Shown here piece by piece: positions 24,158 to 34,633 of a stretch of DNA of 64,000 nucleotides. This DNA comes from Otatea glauca (lineage: Eukaryota; Streptophyta; Magnoliopsida; Poales; Poaceae). The stretch spans positions 56,973,567 through 57,037,566 of the forward strand of contig CM070713.1 in the NCBI GenBank assembly GCA_036346275.1. Direction: 5' to 3'. Position 1 is the first letter of the stretch; each line of letters starts with the position of its first letter. Both the position numbers and the translations under genes were made by a program. Below the pieces are notes generated by a model. That model did not search any database. It was not told the origin of the DNA and was given only the letters and a program-made list of their open reading frames with translations.

Positions 24158-24165
24158 GTTGGTGT

Positions 24166-24914
24166 TAGGGTTCACAACATTGAAATATGATTTTCGACCG
24201 ATTTTTCATTAGTGGAAATCAGTACAAACCGGTGGAAAATCGGTAGAAATCAAATGAGTTGGAAGTCAATTTTTTTGAACTTGGCGGCCAAACAATAGTG
24301 AAAAAAAAATCAAAAATCGACCGATTTTGTTCGATTTTTGACCCTTTTTGATTTTAGACCGACTTTTTCGATTTTTGGCACACTCAAAGAAAATATTTTA
24401 AAAAAGGAAAATTGCAAAAAAAATCTGAATAAATTTCAATTGATCTATAAAACACCTCATAGGAATTTAAATAATTTTTGAATTGATTTAGTGCATCTGG
24501 AAAATAAAAAACAACAATTAATAAAAAGAACATACACTCTCAGGTTTTTATAAAACTTTACAAGCTTGATCATGCTCTAAAATTTTAATGGTATCATAAG
24601 CAGTGCCCAAGGATCATGTAGTAAAATTTCCAGAAATATTAGACTTCATTTAGTGCCCCTGGAAAATCAAAAATAGAAGAGCGTATAAAAAGACAGTAGC
24701 ACAATCAGAAGTTTTTAAAAATACACAGGTCTAATCATCATATGAAAATTTTACAGCATCATTAGCATTGCCTCGGACCTCACACAAAAAAATTTCAAAA
24801 ATTTATAACACTTCTAGATAAATTTTCTTATTTTTTTGAATTAGACCAGTTTCAAATCTCAAGCCGACTCGATACGGTCGAAAATCGCGATTTTCCTCAA
24901 TTTTTTGAACCCTA
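24166..24914. mobile_element. Non-autonomous hAT-type element (749 bp) with perfect 8-bp TSD
   Basis: The ends TAGGGTTCAcAA.ATTGA and its inverted match TCAATTTTTTGAACCCTA flank AT-rich sequence full of CGATTTTCGACCGATTTTT-like motifs. GTTGGTGT occurs immediately outside at 24158-24165 and 24915-24922. An 8-bp duplication with short TIRs is the hAT hallmark. No transposase is present. Confidence 0.8.
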
Positions 24915-24922
24915 GTTGGTGT

Positions 24923-25554
24923 GGTCAAAAAGATTAGTTTTGAAAATAAATTGAGAGATGTATTGTTAATAAAAATAAATCAGATAAAAGATTAAATAAT
25001 AAAAATTGCTTTCCCAATTCCATTGAAGCACTTCATCTCAAAAGAGAGGTCCATAGAATGATAGAAACACCTGTCATCCCACGGCCGAAGAAAACGACTC
25101 AGCCGGTCGTTTCTCCTTCTTGGGCAGGAAGTCAATCAGCCGGTCATCCCCACCACCAGCTTTTCTGCCGGCTCTGATGTGCGGCCCCAAATCCGGCAGC
25201 GGTCCAGGGTTTCCAAGGGTGCCCCGCGGCCCCGCCCACCAGAAGATTCTAGAAACCATCGCCCGACCCCACATGTCAGCCACGTGGCGCCTCGACCCAC
25301 CCATCCACCCATTCCCGCAGGCGAAAACAAAGGCGATCCGCAACCCGCGGCGCCGGGTGGGCCCACCGTCTAAAGAAGGTTTGAACTTTGAAGGGACCAG
25401 CCGCCGCCGGCACGCCACGACCCCAAACCCTACACCCCTTATTTATGCGTCCCGTCTCGCCTGATCGCATCGCGCTCGCGAAAAATAGCACTCGCATTTC
25501 CTCGATCCGTTTTCAAATCCTCGTTTCCTCCGTCCGTCCCAACCTCACATTCCC
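24923..25554 (+). promoter_or_regulatory. GAPC upstream region and 5' untranslated region
   Basis: A GC-rich block at about 25080-25430 precedes a TATA-like TTATTTAT at 25439-25446, about 110 bp before the start codon. A pyrimidine-rich leader (TTTCCTCGATCC..., TCCTCCGTCCGTCCC) follows. The promoter assignment rests only on position and composition. Confidence 0.5.
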
Positions 25555-28500
25555 ATGGGTAACACCGTCATTTTCGTGCGCCTAGTTCTTTGTGATTTTG
25601 GATGGTGTTTTTGCTGATTATTATTTTTTTGTTGGTGTGTGCAGCGAAGATTAAGATCGGCATAAACGGTGAGTCCGAGCCTCCGATCGGGTCTGGTTTG
25701 CTTTTTTTTTTCTTTTTCCTTTTTTGCGGATTTGTGATGGTTTTTTGGTGGGTGCTGCAGGGTTCGGCAGGATCGGCAGGCTCGTCGCCAGGGTGGCGCT
25801 GCAAAGCGACGATGTCGAGCTCGTCGCCGTCAACGACCCCTTCATCACTACCGACTACATGGTATCGTCTTCTCATCTCGCGCGAATTGCTTGATCTCTT
25901 ACTCACTGCAATGCAAGAGTGTGTGTGTTCGTCCGATCCAATGAAATTAGACTTGTACGTTGAGCTTTGTGGATTGTGGCCTAGCCATACGCTAAGAGCT
26001 TACGAAATGGAGATGGGGAACGCGTAGATTTGTTCTATATGTGCTTGGATTTGTGATCTGTAGATGTAATTTCGTCCTACGCTAGTGAGCTGCACCACAT
26101 ACTGTTTCAAGCACACCAATTTTACGATGATTAGGATTTGTTGCTGTTGGAGTCTGGATTAATGTTGAGGTGTTTAGTCTATTGATGTAGATACAATGCA
26201 TATCTGCACCATGATGTACCTGTCATGAGATTTGGATATGTTATTTAGGCCAAGGACGGAGCCTGCCTGCCCAGGCCCAAGCCTCGGGTTGGGCCAGCTG
26301 TTCATGGGGCGATTTGTGATTTTAGTGATTTTTCAAGAGATTTTTCATGGGCTTTCTATCATAGGCCTTGGGCTATGGCCCAGGTAGCCCGAGGTCTAGC
26401 TCCGCCCCTGATTTAGGCTGTCTGATTCCCCAAGGAAATATGGTTCTGTTGATCCATATGCAGATCTGGTTCTGTTGATCCATATGCAGATTTAAGAAAC
26501 TTACTGGTCTCACGGTGATTTGGATGAGCATCTAATTCACCGTCGTATTTTAAGTCATGCGCACGGTTGTACCTCCAGTATCCGGATCTCTATTTCCTCA
26601 ACAAGACGTCTTCTTATAATCCTTTAGTTTCTGCCTTCTGGTGGATTTAATATTAATAATATTAGTGTAGACTGAATGCTGTTTCCAATTTTAGCACACC
26701 TTTTGATTTTCCTTGTTGATTAGGGAAGATGTAATTGGGTTTGATTTGTCATATGGTGCTGAATTGGGGCGCTCTTGCTTGCAGACATACATGTTTAAGT
26801 ATGACACTGTCCATGGACAGTGGAAGCATCATGAGGTCAAGGTCAAGGACTCCAAGACCCTTCTCTTTGGTGAGAAGGAGGTTGCCGTGTTCGGCTGCAG
26901 GTTTGTTGCCATACCTCTGTAATAATTCAGTTCATAAACATGTAATGCATTACATGCTGATGGTCTGATGCTCTGATGTAGGAACCCTGAGGAGATCCCA
27001 TGGGCTGAGGCTGGGGCTGAATATGTTGTTGAGTCTACCGGTGTTTTCACTGACAAGGACAAAGCTGCAGCACATTTGAAGGTATGTTTTGTCAAACATT
27101 CTATTATTTCAAGATACACCCAACCATTTCAGGTGTTCAGTCAAAAATTCTGTTATTTCAAGGTACACTGAATCATTTCATGTGTAGAATGATTCTAATA
27201 GTTTTCTATGCTTACATTTACAGGGTGGTGCCAAGAAGGTTGTCATCTCTGCTCCCAGCAAGGACGCCCCCATGTTTGTTGTTGGTGTCAACGAGAAGAA
27301 TACAAGTCTGACATTAACATTGTCTCCAATGCTAGCTGCACCACTAACTGCCTTGCTCCTCTTGCTAAGGTACTTTTTATCATTATTTTGTGCTGTCCAT
27401 ATAACTACTCCCATCTGGATTCTGGAGTCTTATGCTGATAATTTGTTTTGTTGCAGGTCATCAACGACAGATTTGGCATCGTAGAGGGTTTGATGACCAC
27501 TGTTCATGCCATCACTGGTAAGCATTACTAAAAGGCATTTTAGGTTGAGCAAACAAATAGTTTGGTGATCTGTATCCTGTTATAGTTAATGCGGCAATCA
27601 TGTGAATTCTCACAGCTACCCAGAAGACTGTTGATGGGCCCTCAAGCAAGGACTGGAGGGGCGGAAGAGCTGCTAGCTTCAACATCATTCCTAGCAGCAC
27701 TGGAGCTGCAAAGGTAACATAGAATCAAACTGTTGATTTTTTTTGGTATTATTCTATATATTCCTACTTGACCATAACTGTTCGGGACATTTGCAACTCT
27801 AAATAGTGAAATCACTTTATTTATGCAATGGATGGAGTAAATATGTCTAGAGTGAAACTAAAGTAGAGCATATGTCATGTATCTCATGATTAGTCCTGTT
27901 TGGATTAGTAGGGCATGTGTCATGTATCTCTGAGCAAAACATGCGGACCAGTCAATGTGTAGTTTACCTTTGTATTATAAATATAACATGAAACAACTGT
28001 GTGTTGATTTTCCATATTGATTAGACGAGGACTGCCCTGTTTGGATGAGCTGATGAGTATTCTACTTTTAGCTTGCCTTGTGATTCTTTATTTGTATGTT
28101 CAATTATTTTTAACTTCTTGAATTCTCACAGGCTGTTGGCAAGGTGCTACCTGCCCTTAATGGAAAGTTGACTGGAATGGCCTTCCGTGTTCCAACTGTC
28201 GATGTTTCTGTCGTTGACCTGACCGTTAGGCTTGACAAGTCAGCAACCTATGATCAGATCAAGGCTGCAATCAAGTGAGTAATGTACTAATGTGTATTAA
28301 TTAGTCCGTAGATTTTGTAATTTTCACTAATTGATGCAGTTTGAAAGGTTGTCGGCCGAAGGCAGAAGTTGCTTTTGTGTTTGCTCAAATTTTGATTTTG
28401 TATGCTTTGATGGTTACTGATCTCTCATCTTTGCAGGGAGGAGGCAGAGGGAAACCTTAAGGGCATTTTGGGTTACGTTGAGGAAGACCTTGTTTCCACT

Positions 28501-28846
28501 GACTTTCAGGGTGACAGCAGGTATTTATGCTTAACAATATCAAACTTGCTTTCTATAGATCATGTTGATTACCTCTTGCTATTAAATATCACGACTAACT
28601 TACGTCTCTTTCTTGATAACAGGTCCAGCATCTTTGACGCAAAGGCTGGTATTGCTTTGAACGACAAGTTCGTGAAGCTTGTGTCCTGGTATGACAACGA
28701 GTGGGGATACAGGTTAGTAGTGCCTGCTATATGACAATGAGATACCGCCCTTTGTGTAGCATCTGTGCGTACTTAATCCTCGTTTCTTCTCTCTTTTCAG
28801 CTCTCGCGTGGTCGACCTGATCCGTCACATGCACAGCAGCAACTAG
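25555..28846 (+). CDS. GAPC: Cytosolic glyceraldehyde-3-phosphate dehydrogenase, 12 coding exons, one frameshift
   Basis: NAD-dependent phosphorylating GAPDH of cytosolic glycolysis; it converts glyceraldehyde-3-phosphate to 1,3-bisphosphoglycerate. Coding exons are 25555-25558, 25645-25668, 25761-25861, 26785-26900, 26982-27081, 27224-27369, 27457-27517, 27616-27713, 28132-28274, 28437-28520, 28623-28712 and 28801-28846, all with GT-AG introns. The N-terminal Rossmann motif INGFGRIGRLVAR spans exons 2-3, SNASCTTNC with the catalytic cysteine (codon 27337-27339) is in exon 6, and WYDNEWGYSSRV spans exons 11-12. The spliced frame would give 337 residues, the normal plant GAPC length, but exon 6 is 146 nt instead of 147. 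One base is missing after 27298 (ahead of EYKSD), so the frame as written stops at 27482-27484 after 172 residues. Every other exon is clean, so this may be a sequencing error or a recent inactivation. Confidence 0.95.
26251..26410. mobile_element. 160-bp hAT-type MITE in GAPC intron 3
   Basis: The ends CAAGGACGGAGC and GCTCCGCCCCTG are imperfect inverted repeats. A perfect 8-bp duplication ATTTAGGC lies at 26243-26250 and 26411-26418. It lies wholly inside intron 3 (25862-26784), away from the splice sites. Confidence 0.8.
26442..26493. repeat. 26-bp tandem duplication in GAPC intron 3
   Basis: The unit starting GGTTCTGTTGATCCATATGC occurs at 26442-26467 and 26468-26493 with one difference near the end. 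Confidence 0.85.
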
Positions 28847-28926
28847 ACGATCTAAGGGAGCCTAAGGCCTGAAGATACAAGGGAGTTGTGTTTTGCCCCA
28901 GAGAAGAGTAGACAGTCTCTTCCGAG

Positions 28927-28932
28927 AATAAA
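28927..28932 (+). terminator. GAPC polyadenylation signal
   Basis: AATAAA lies 81 bp after the GAPC stop codon and is followed by TTTTGTG. Confidence 0.6.
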
Positions 28933-29732
28933 ATTTTGTGCGGAATTATATCAGCTGAAAACTATATTGGTTGTATCCTGGTGGGTAATTGGGCTGGTTA
29001 TGGCTCATATTTTGTGTCAGGTTTATGTGTACTGCTAAAACTAAATCGTGCGTTTATTCACATATGCAGTTCTGTTTTGGTTGCTTTATTGAAATGATCC
29101 GCTTGCTGACGTTGATTCCCGTTTGGCCCGTAAGACTGCTCTTTCCGGAGAATTGATTTGCGTAGATGTAGTAAGATTTATGAAGGTTCGTCTGTCAGCT
29201 AGAGCAGTTAGGTTTGTGTTTAAATATGAGCTTATGCTGCACGAGTATTTTGAGTTTGATGCTGGATGAACTGTGGTTGCAGTGGGGACTGCAATTGTTG
29301 TGAAGAAGTTTAGGCCCTATGCGGGAATTTTTTTCCTTTTCATGCGGAAACTGAACTACTTCATGTGATTTTCTCTGAAAATTTTGTGAAATTTCTACAT
29401 TTCAAGCGAGGCCTAAATATAGGACAAGTCCATTTTTTTGAATCGAAACAGAGTATTGTAGAGCCACTGTAATGCAATTGAAGGTCTTATGGAAATGCTT
29501 CATCCTTTTTAAATGGTATAGAAATGCATTCATCCATCTTAAACAGATTGCATCCAACTATATTAAAGTTGCACAAATATTAAAGTATGAATGAATGGTA
29601 GATGATGACTACTTATTTGTTTGCTTACTTTAAAATTTATACAACTTGTATTAAAAGGAAAAGCATGGAAGCATTGCTCTTTAAAAAGATATTAAGACAT
29701 AAATATTAACGAAGTTATACCACGAAGGTGCA
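28933..29732. other. GAPC 3' flank and intergenic DNA
   Basis: AT-rich, with no gene recognised. The first ~200 bp may be GAPC 3' untranslated sequence. Confidence 0.5.
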
Positions 29733-29788
29733 AAGAACTCTTTTATTAGCACCACATGACAAGAACTCTTTTGTTAGCACCACATCAC
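29733..29788. repeat. 28-bp tandem duplication
   Basis: The AAGAACTCTTTTATTAGCAC unit at 29733-29760 is repeated at 29761-29788 with two mismatches, in the 3' flank of the P450 pseudogene. Confidence 0.85.
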
Positions 29789-29839
29789 AAGTTGATACAT
29801 CCAAATGCATGACAAGGCACAACACAGACCGCAGGTGTG

Positions 29840-30357
29840 TAAAGTAGCTATGCCTATGCGAGTATGCGACTGCCTGCAAAGGCACACGATCAATTGGGCA
29901 CAGATAAAGATCATTCTTCTTTCGCACAGCACAATACCCATCTCCTCTGCCAGATCCAAATGGTATGAACTCAAATTCTGTGTCCTTGAAGTCGATCATG
30001 CCAACATTATCAAACCGTTCTGGTATGAACATCTCCGTCTTTTCCCAGTACTTGGGTTCCTTGTTGATCGCCCATACATTTATCAACACAGTGGTGCCCT
30101 GGGGCACGTCGTATCCCATGACCTTGCACGTCTGATGACACTCCCTTGGGAGAAGCAATGGCAACACTGGATGCAACCTCATGGCCTCCTTGATGATTAG
30201 CTTCAGGTGCTCAGGTCAGCCAAGTCATCCTCAGTCAGCGTCGGCTGTTTCGTAGCTCGGCTTGTGCCTTATGCATCACTCGTGGGTTCCTCATCAGCTC
30301 TGACATGATCCACTGGAATGTATTTGCCGACGTATCACTCCCGGCGCCAAAGAGGTC
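29840..30357 (-). pseudogene. CYP71-type P450 pseudogene (exon 2 only, haem cysteine deleted)
   Basis: The exon begins after an acceptor TTTCATAG at 30358 with DLFGAGSDTSANTFQW (I-helix, AGSDT oxygen-binding motif). A frame break follows near LRNSRR, then KEAMRLHPVLPLLLPRE (K-helix ExxR), PERFDN, and FEFIPFGSGR at the haem loop. Here about 35 residues are missing: the haem cysteine and L-helix are deleted, and the sequence jumps to the C-terminal segment that precedes KNDLYLCPI. Exon 1 is absent upstream. It is about 75% alike by eye to exon 2 of the intact gene at 31.6-33.4 kb and has the same orientation, so it is a tandem duplicate that decayed. Confidence 0.88.
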
Positions 30358-30824
30358 CTATGAAATGCCAAAACGCAACTCCAATGAGCTCTGAACAAAA
30401 TAAGGAACTAAATAATACAGAGGCACAATGCATTTGTTTGCCTTTTCACAATGCATCCGTGCCCCTCTTTCTACGCTTCACCTCTCTCATGCCCTTACTG
30501 CCATCCGCCACCATCGATGACGTATCCCTCTTCCACACCCGCACCATCGTCTTCACTGACGTCGTCTTCACGTCTCCCGCACCCATTCCATCGACCCCTG
30601 TTCTGTGACCGCACCGCCCATTGCTCCCTTTTCGGCGTGCCATACTCATGCCGGCCAGGCACGAAAACAACCTTGCATGTTGTCAAGCCGTGCCTAGGCG
30701 GCACGATCGCCCGTTACAACCTGTGGCCCAACATATCCGTGCTAGGCACGGCACAACTCAACTCCTAGCGCTGAACCAGGGTGAAATAGAACTAATGCCC
30801 TTATAAATTACTTTCAAAATATTG
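30358..30824. other. P450 intron remnant and intergenic DNA
   Basis: The first ~90 bp still resemble the intron of the intact P450 (ACTAAATAAT...). Then comes a GC-richer block with short frames (30446-30670) and no recognised domain. Confidence 0.5.
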
Positions 30825-31511
30825 TGTTAGCGCCAAAAAACGTGAAGAGGGTCGATCAGCTAAAACACACCGGTCGAACGCCGGGTTCTGCGGTTCGAGG
30901 CATGCCAACCGATTTGATCCTGCAATCGGTAAGATAAATGTAAAGTACACTCAAAGCCGATCTACCAGAAAAATCGGCTAAGATTTTAAACAGCTGAAAA
31001 GCCGATTAGATCTAAAGTAATGATAAGTCTAATTAGCTTGACTAGGGCTAATTAGATGCTAAAGATAGATCTTTTCCGAAGAAGACGATGCGCAACAAAA
31101 TCGGAGAAAATCAAACTTAATTGGCGTAATCGATGTAGATCAAAAATCGGCGATGCGCAACTTTATTGATCAAAATCGGATTACAGGAGGAAATCTAAAT
31201 TACATAGGCTACTCCTAATCGACAGGAAAAAGTAAATAAAAGTAATGTGAGTTGGTTGATTGGATTGTGTTGTTTTTCCTGCTTGCCCTTGATTATCTTT
31301 TATAGCTATCGACCGATCGTGCCCATCTTCAACACGCTGCTTATCATGATCCGTGTCGGTTTTAACTCGGACGGTTCCTGCTATCTTTTTAGATAAATAT
31401 CGATCATAATCCAAATTCAAATCCTTCTTTTCATATCCGATATGGGCCAAAATATTTCCTCATTCTTATCTTAACAATTTGGCCACGCCTTGTCAAAATC
31501 TGATGCAAACA
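30825..31511. mobile_element. Solo LTR, copy A (~687 bp)
   Basis: It starts TGTTAGCGCC and ends GATGCAAACA. It matches 61945-62622 along its whole length, with shared blocks such as TGCCAACCGATTTGATC.TGC and GAGTTGGTTGATTG. The flanks TATTG / TATAG are a 4-of-5 match to a target duplication. No internal retrotransposon sequence adjoins it, so it is a solo LTR, 136 bp beyond the 3' end of the P450 coding region. Confidence 0.75.
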
Positions 31512-31560
31512 TATAGATTTGAAAGAATTTTAAGGCACTATCGAGGAGGCAAAGAACCAC

Positions 31561-31566
31561 TTTATT
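31561..31566 (-). terminator. P450 polyadenylation signal
   Basis: AATAAA on the minus strand, 82 bp after the P450 stop codon. Confidence 0.55.
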
Positions 31567-31647
31567 GAAACATCACATGTGCAGATGTTACATCCAAGTC
31601 ACCACCTCTCATGTAGACACACAAGAGTCTGGTTGTGTGTAAAGCAG

Positions 31648-33429
31648 CTACACGCCGGCGGTCTGCTGGGGCCCATGAACAACTGGACGTAGGTAAAGAT
31701 CGTTCTTCCTTCCAACGGTGATTGCCATCTCCTCCGCCATGTCCAGCTCATTTGGCGAGACTCCGGTTGGGAGCTTCCAGTCGAAGTGGTACAGGAGCGC
31801 AGCTAGCACGAGCTCTATGTTGGCCTGCGCGAATGCTATACCAGGGCACATCCTTCGTCCAGCCCCGAATGGCAGAAACTCAAAGTCCGTGCCCTTGAGG
31901 TCAACCATGGCGCCATCAAACCGTTCTGGCTTGAACATCTCCGCCTTATCCCAGTACTTGGGGTCCCTGCAAATCGCCCACACATTTATAAACACAGTGC
32001 TGCCTTTGGGCACGTCGTACCCCATGACTTTGCATGTTTGATGGCACTCTCTTGGGAGAAGCAATGGCAACACGGGATGCAACCTCAGGGTCTCCTTGAC
32101 GATGAGCTTCAGGTACTTCAGGTCAGCCAGGTCATCCTCGGTCACCGTGGGCTTCCCTCGGAGGTTTGTTCGTATCTCGGCTTGTGCCTTCTGCATCACT
32201 CCCTTGTTCCTCATCAGCTCTGACATGGCCCATACAAGTGTATTTGCCGATGTATCACTTCCGGCTCCAAAGAGGTCCTGTGGAACGCCAAGATGCAAGC
32301 CCCATGAACTCTTGCATAGACTAAACAAATAATGCACACGGATACTATTTATACGAGAGTTTTTATTATCCATAGAAGGTACTAAAATTTATTTTTGTAA
32401 CTATCTCAATGTAAATTTTGGTAGTATATCTTAAGGACGATAAAAAGTCTTTTATTTCTATACATACGGTAAACACGTGTATTTATTTTCCATTTCACAA
32501 GACAAGAGTACTATAGTAGATTTACTTACAAGGATGACGGCTTTGATGTTGCCCATGGTGAGAGGCACCTCGAGGCCACCTTCCTTCTGTATCCTAAGGA
32601 GCACGTCCAGCAAGTCCTCATCCTCCGTGGCGCTGTCGGACTGTGCAGCTATGGCTTCCCTTCGCTGTTTGTGCTGCCAGAAGGCGCAGTCCATCAGCTC
32701 ACAGGTTCTCTTGTGGTTCTCCTCCGCACGACGCGTCATGCCGCCGATGGCACTCGCGAGCCTCGACGACGGGAACAGGTCGTCCAGGCTAAAACCTGAT
32801 AATATCTTCAGTGCCTCAGCGAGCTCCTCCAGGAACTCCTGCCGCTTCTGGAACCTGTCCCCGATCATGGTGCGCATCGACGAGTCCGCGATGGCCGCAG
32901 CGATTAGCTTGCTTACGTTCACGGCCTCCCCGGGCGGGGACTGGGCGACGGCGGCAACGAGGCGGCCTACCTCCTCCTCCCGCACGCGGCGGAACGACCG
33001 GACGCGCCGAGCGCTGAGCAGCTCCACGACGCATATCTTGCGGAGCTGCCGCCACAGGGCGCCGTACGGCGCGAACCCCAGCCCCTCGCCGTCGGCCATC
33101 AGCTTCCGTATGGTGGGGGTCCACGGGCGCGTGGCGAAGTTGACGTCGTGCGTCTTAGTAACCTCGCGGGCTGCGTCGGGGGACGAAGCGACGATGACGG
33201 GGATCTCGCCGAGCTTGAGGTACATGAGGGGCGCGTCGAGCCGGCGCGCGAGATCGGCCATGGTGTGGTGGACGAGCGGGCTGCGCATGAATTGGTGGAG
33301 GTTGCCGATGACCGGCAGCCGCCACGGGCTGGGTGGCAGGCTCACGCCATTCTCGGCACGCTTCCACAGCTTGAGCAGGAGCAGGAGAGCCAAGAAGACA
33401 CAGAGCAACCAGCGCGCAACTTGCTCCAT
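31648..33429 (-). CDS. Cytochrome P450, CYP71-type, two exons, 509 residues
   Basis: Haem-thiolate monooxygenase anchored in the ER membrane, working with NADPH-P450 reductase. Exon 1 is complement 33429-32530 (300 codons) and exon 2 complement 32277-31648 (209 codons plus stop); the 252-bp GT-AG intron sits at the single conserved position of CYP71-type genes. Residues 7-21 form a Leu-rich membrane anchor, followed by the hinge PPSPWRLPVIGNLHQ. WRQLRK is the C-helix, FGAGSDTSAN the I-helix oxygen-binding motif, KETLR the ExxR, PERFDG the PERF motif and FGAGRRMCPG the haem loop with its cysteine. Length and motifs are complete, so it is probably functional. The start context GCCATGG is strong. 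Substrate cannot be told; members of this clan make terpenoid, phenylpropanoid and indole-derived defence compounds. Decayed relatives lie at 29.8-30.4 and 49.6-54.6 kb. Confidence 0.93.
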
Positions 33430-33491
33430 GGCAAAGCTAGCTAGGTGTTTAGGCTATGGATGTGACAAGTACAAACCCAGGTCTTATGAAC

Positions 33492-33499
33492 ATTATATA
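33492..33499 (-). promoter_or_regulatory. P450 TATA box
   Basis: CTATATAATG on the minus strand lies about 65 bp upstream of the start codon, a normal distance in plants. Confidence 0.6.
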
Positions 33500-33509
33500 G
33501 ATAGAAAAG

Positions 33510-34311
33510 AGAGATTAGATCAAAACTGGGCAAAAGCAATTATACTTCCTAGGTGAACATCCTCCTATGCTATTCTACGTTGATTTTTTTGTTGAGATTC
33601 ATGTAGATACGGAGATGAGCATGTTCACGATATCTTTACTAATATATAAATACGATTTAGTGATAGTCGTCTATCTTTCCTCTCTTTCTTTCTTAAAAAA
33701 AAAGCAGTACATAATGTATGGGTTAGGAGCTACGACAAGCTCCAGCCACCTCTCGCGAATAAAAGCTTTTCCATCCACATCTACTCCCTTCGGTGGAGCC
33801 ATTCCTCACTTCTTCCTCTTAGTAACTCAAAAGTGAAATTTTATTTGTACAAATACGTGACATGATTTAATTATTTAGTTCAAAAATATTTTTTCGTTAC
33901 AACGCATAGATAAATAACTAGTATTTCCAAATACATGGATCTCTGTACAAATCAGACTATGCATGATGTACGTGGATGTCTATCTAGGCGTAAAAAATCC
34001 ATGTTCATCAGAACTAGTCCGTTTCTTAACTCCATTTCTATGTGCCTACATGACATGTTGGGAGTCAAACCTTTTGCCGTCTTCAATTAATTCGTTTGCC
34101 ACCATTGGAATTACATATGGAGAGTACTTCCAAAAGAAATGACACAAGGCGACAAAAGGCTATATCTAGAACAGTCATCAAAGCATATCTGCACAGGGAT
34201 ATTTTCTACGATGATGTAACATCGTCCATGGAGATAGTCTTCGTGACTTAGTTTGTAGTCATGGCAGTGTGCATCGGATATACATATACACATGCATAGT
34301 AGATATTAAAA
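33510..34311. other. P450 upstream intergenic DNA
   Basis: AT-rich, with no gene recognised. It contains the far promoter of the P450 gene. Confidence 0.5.
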
Positions 34312-34319
34312 CCCACTGG

Positions 34320-34625
34320 TAGGTTTCATAATATTGATTTAAAAAAATTGTTCGAAAATCGAAAATATCGAATCGAAAATCATTTGAAAATCACTAGAAA
34401 CCAAAAGGTTAAGTATTCAAATTTTTTAGAAAAAAATTCAAAACAATAAAAAATCTATCATTTTTACCGAAAATCAATCGATCAATTGAATATTTCTTAG
34501 AGTCAATTTTTTTTGAACGATTTTCACCAATTATCGACCGATTTACATCACAAAAAAAATTCTAATTTTTTTAAAAAATTAAACTGGTTTACTACCGGTC
34601 TCGATACGGCGACGGTTCGAACCCC
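34320..34625. mobile_element. Short relative of the 24.2-kb hAT-type element
   Basis: It has the same CGAAAATCG / CGACCGATTT motif content and the same end block ACTGGTTT...TCGATACGG..GACGGTTCGAACCCC as 24.84-24.91 kb. Flanks CCCACTGG and GCCACTGC match at 6 of 8 positions, suggesting a decayed 8-bp duplication. Confidence 0.5.
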
Positions 34626-34633
34626 GCCACTGC

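Noticed and set aside
32477..33556. Long open frame on the plus strand (359 codons)
   Set aside because: It lies antisense to P450 exon 1 and its promoter; high GC of the P450 gene explains the lack of stops, and no domain is visible.
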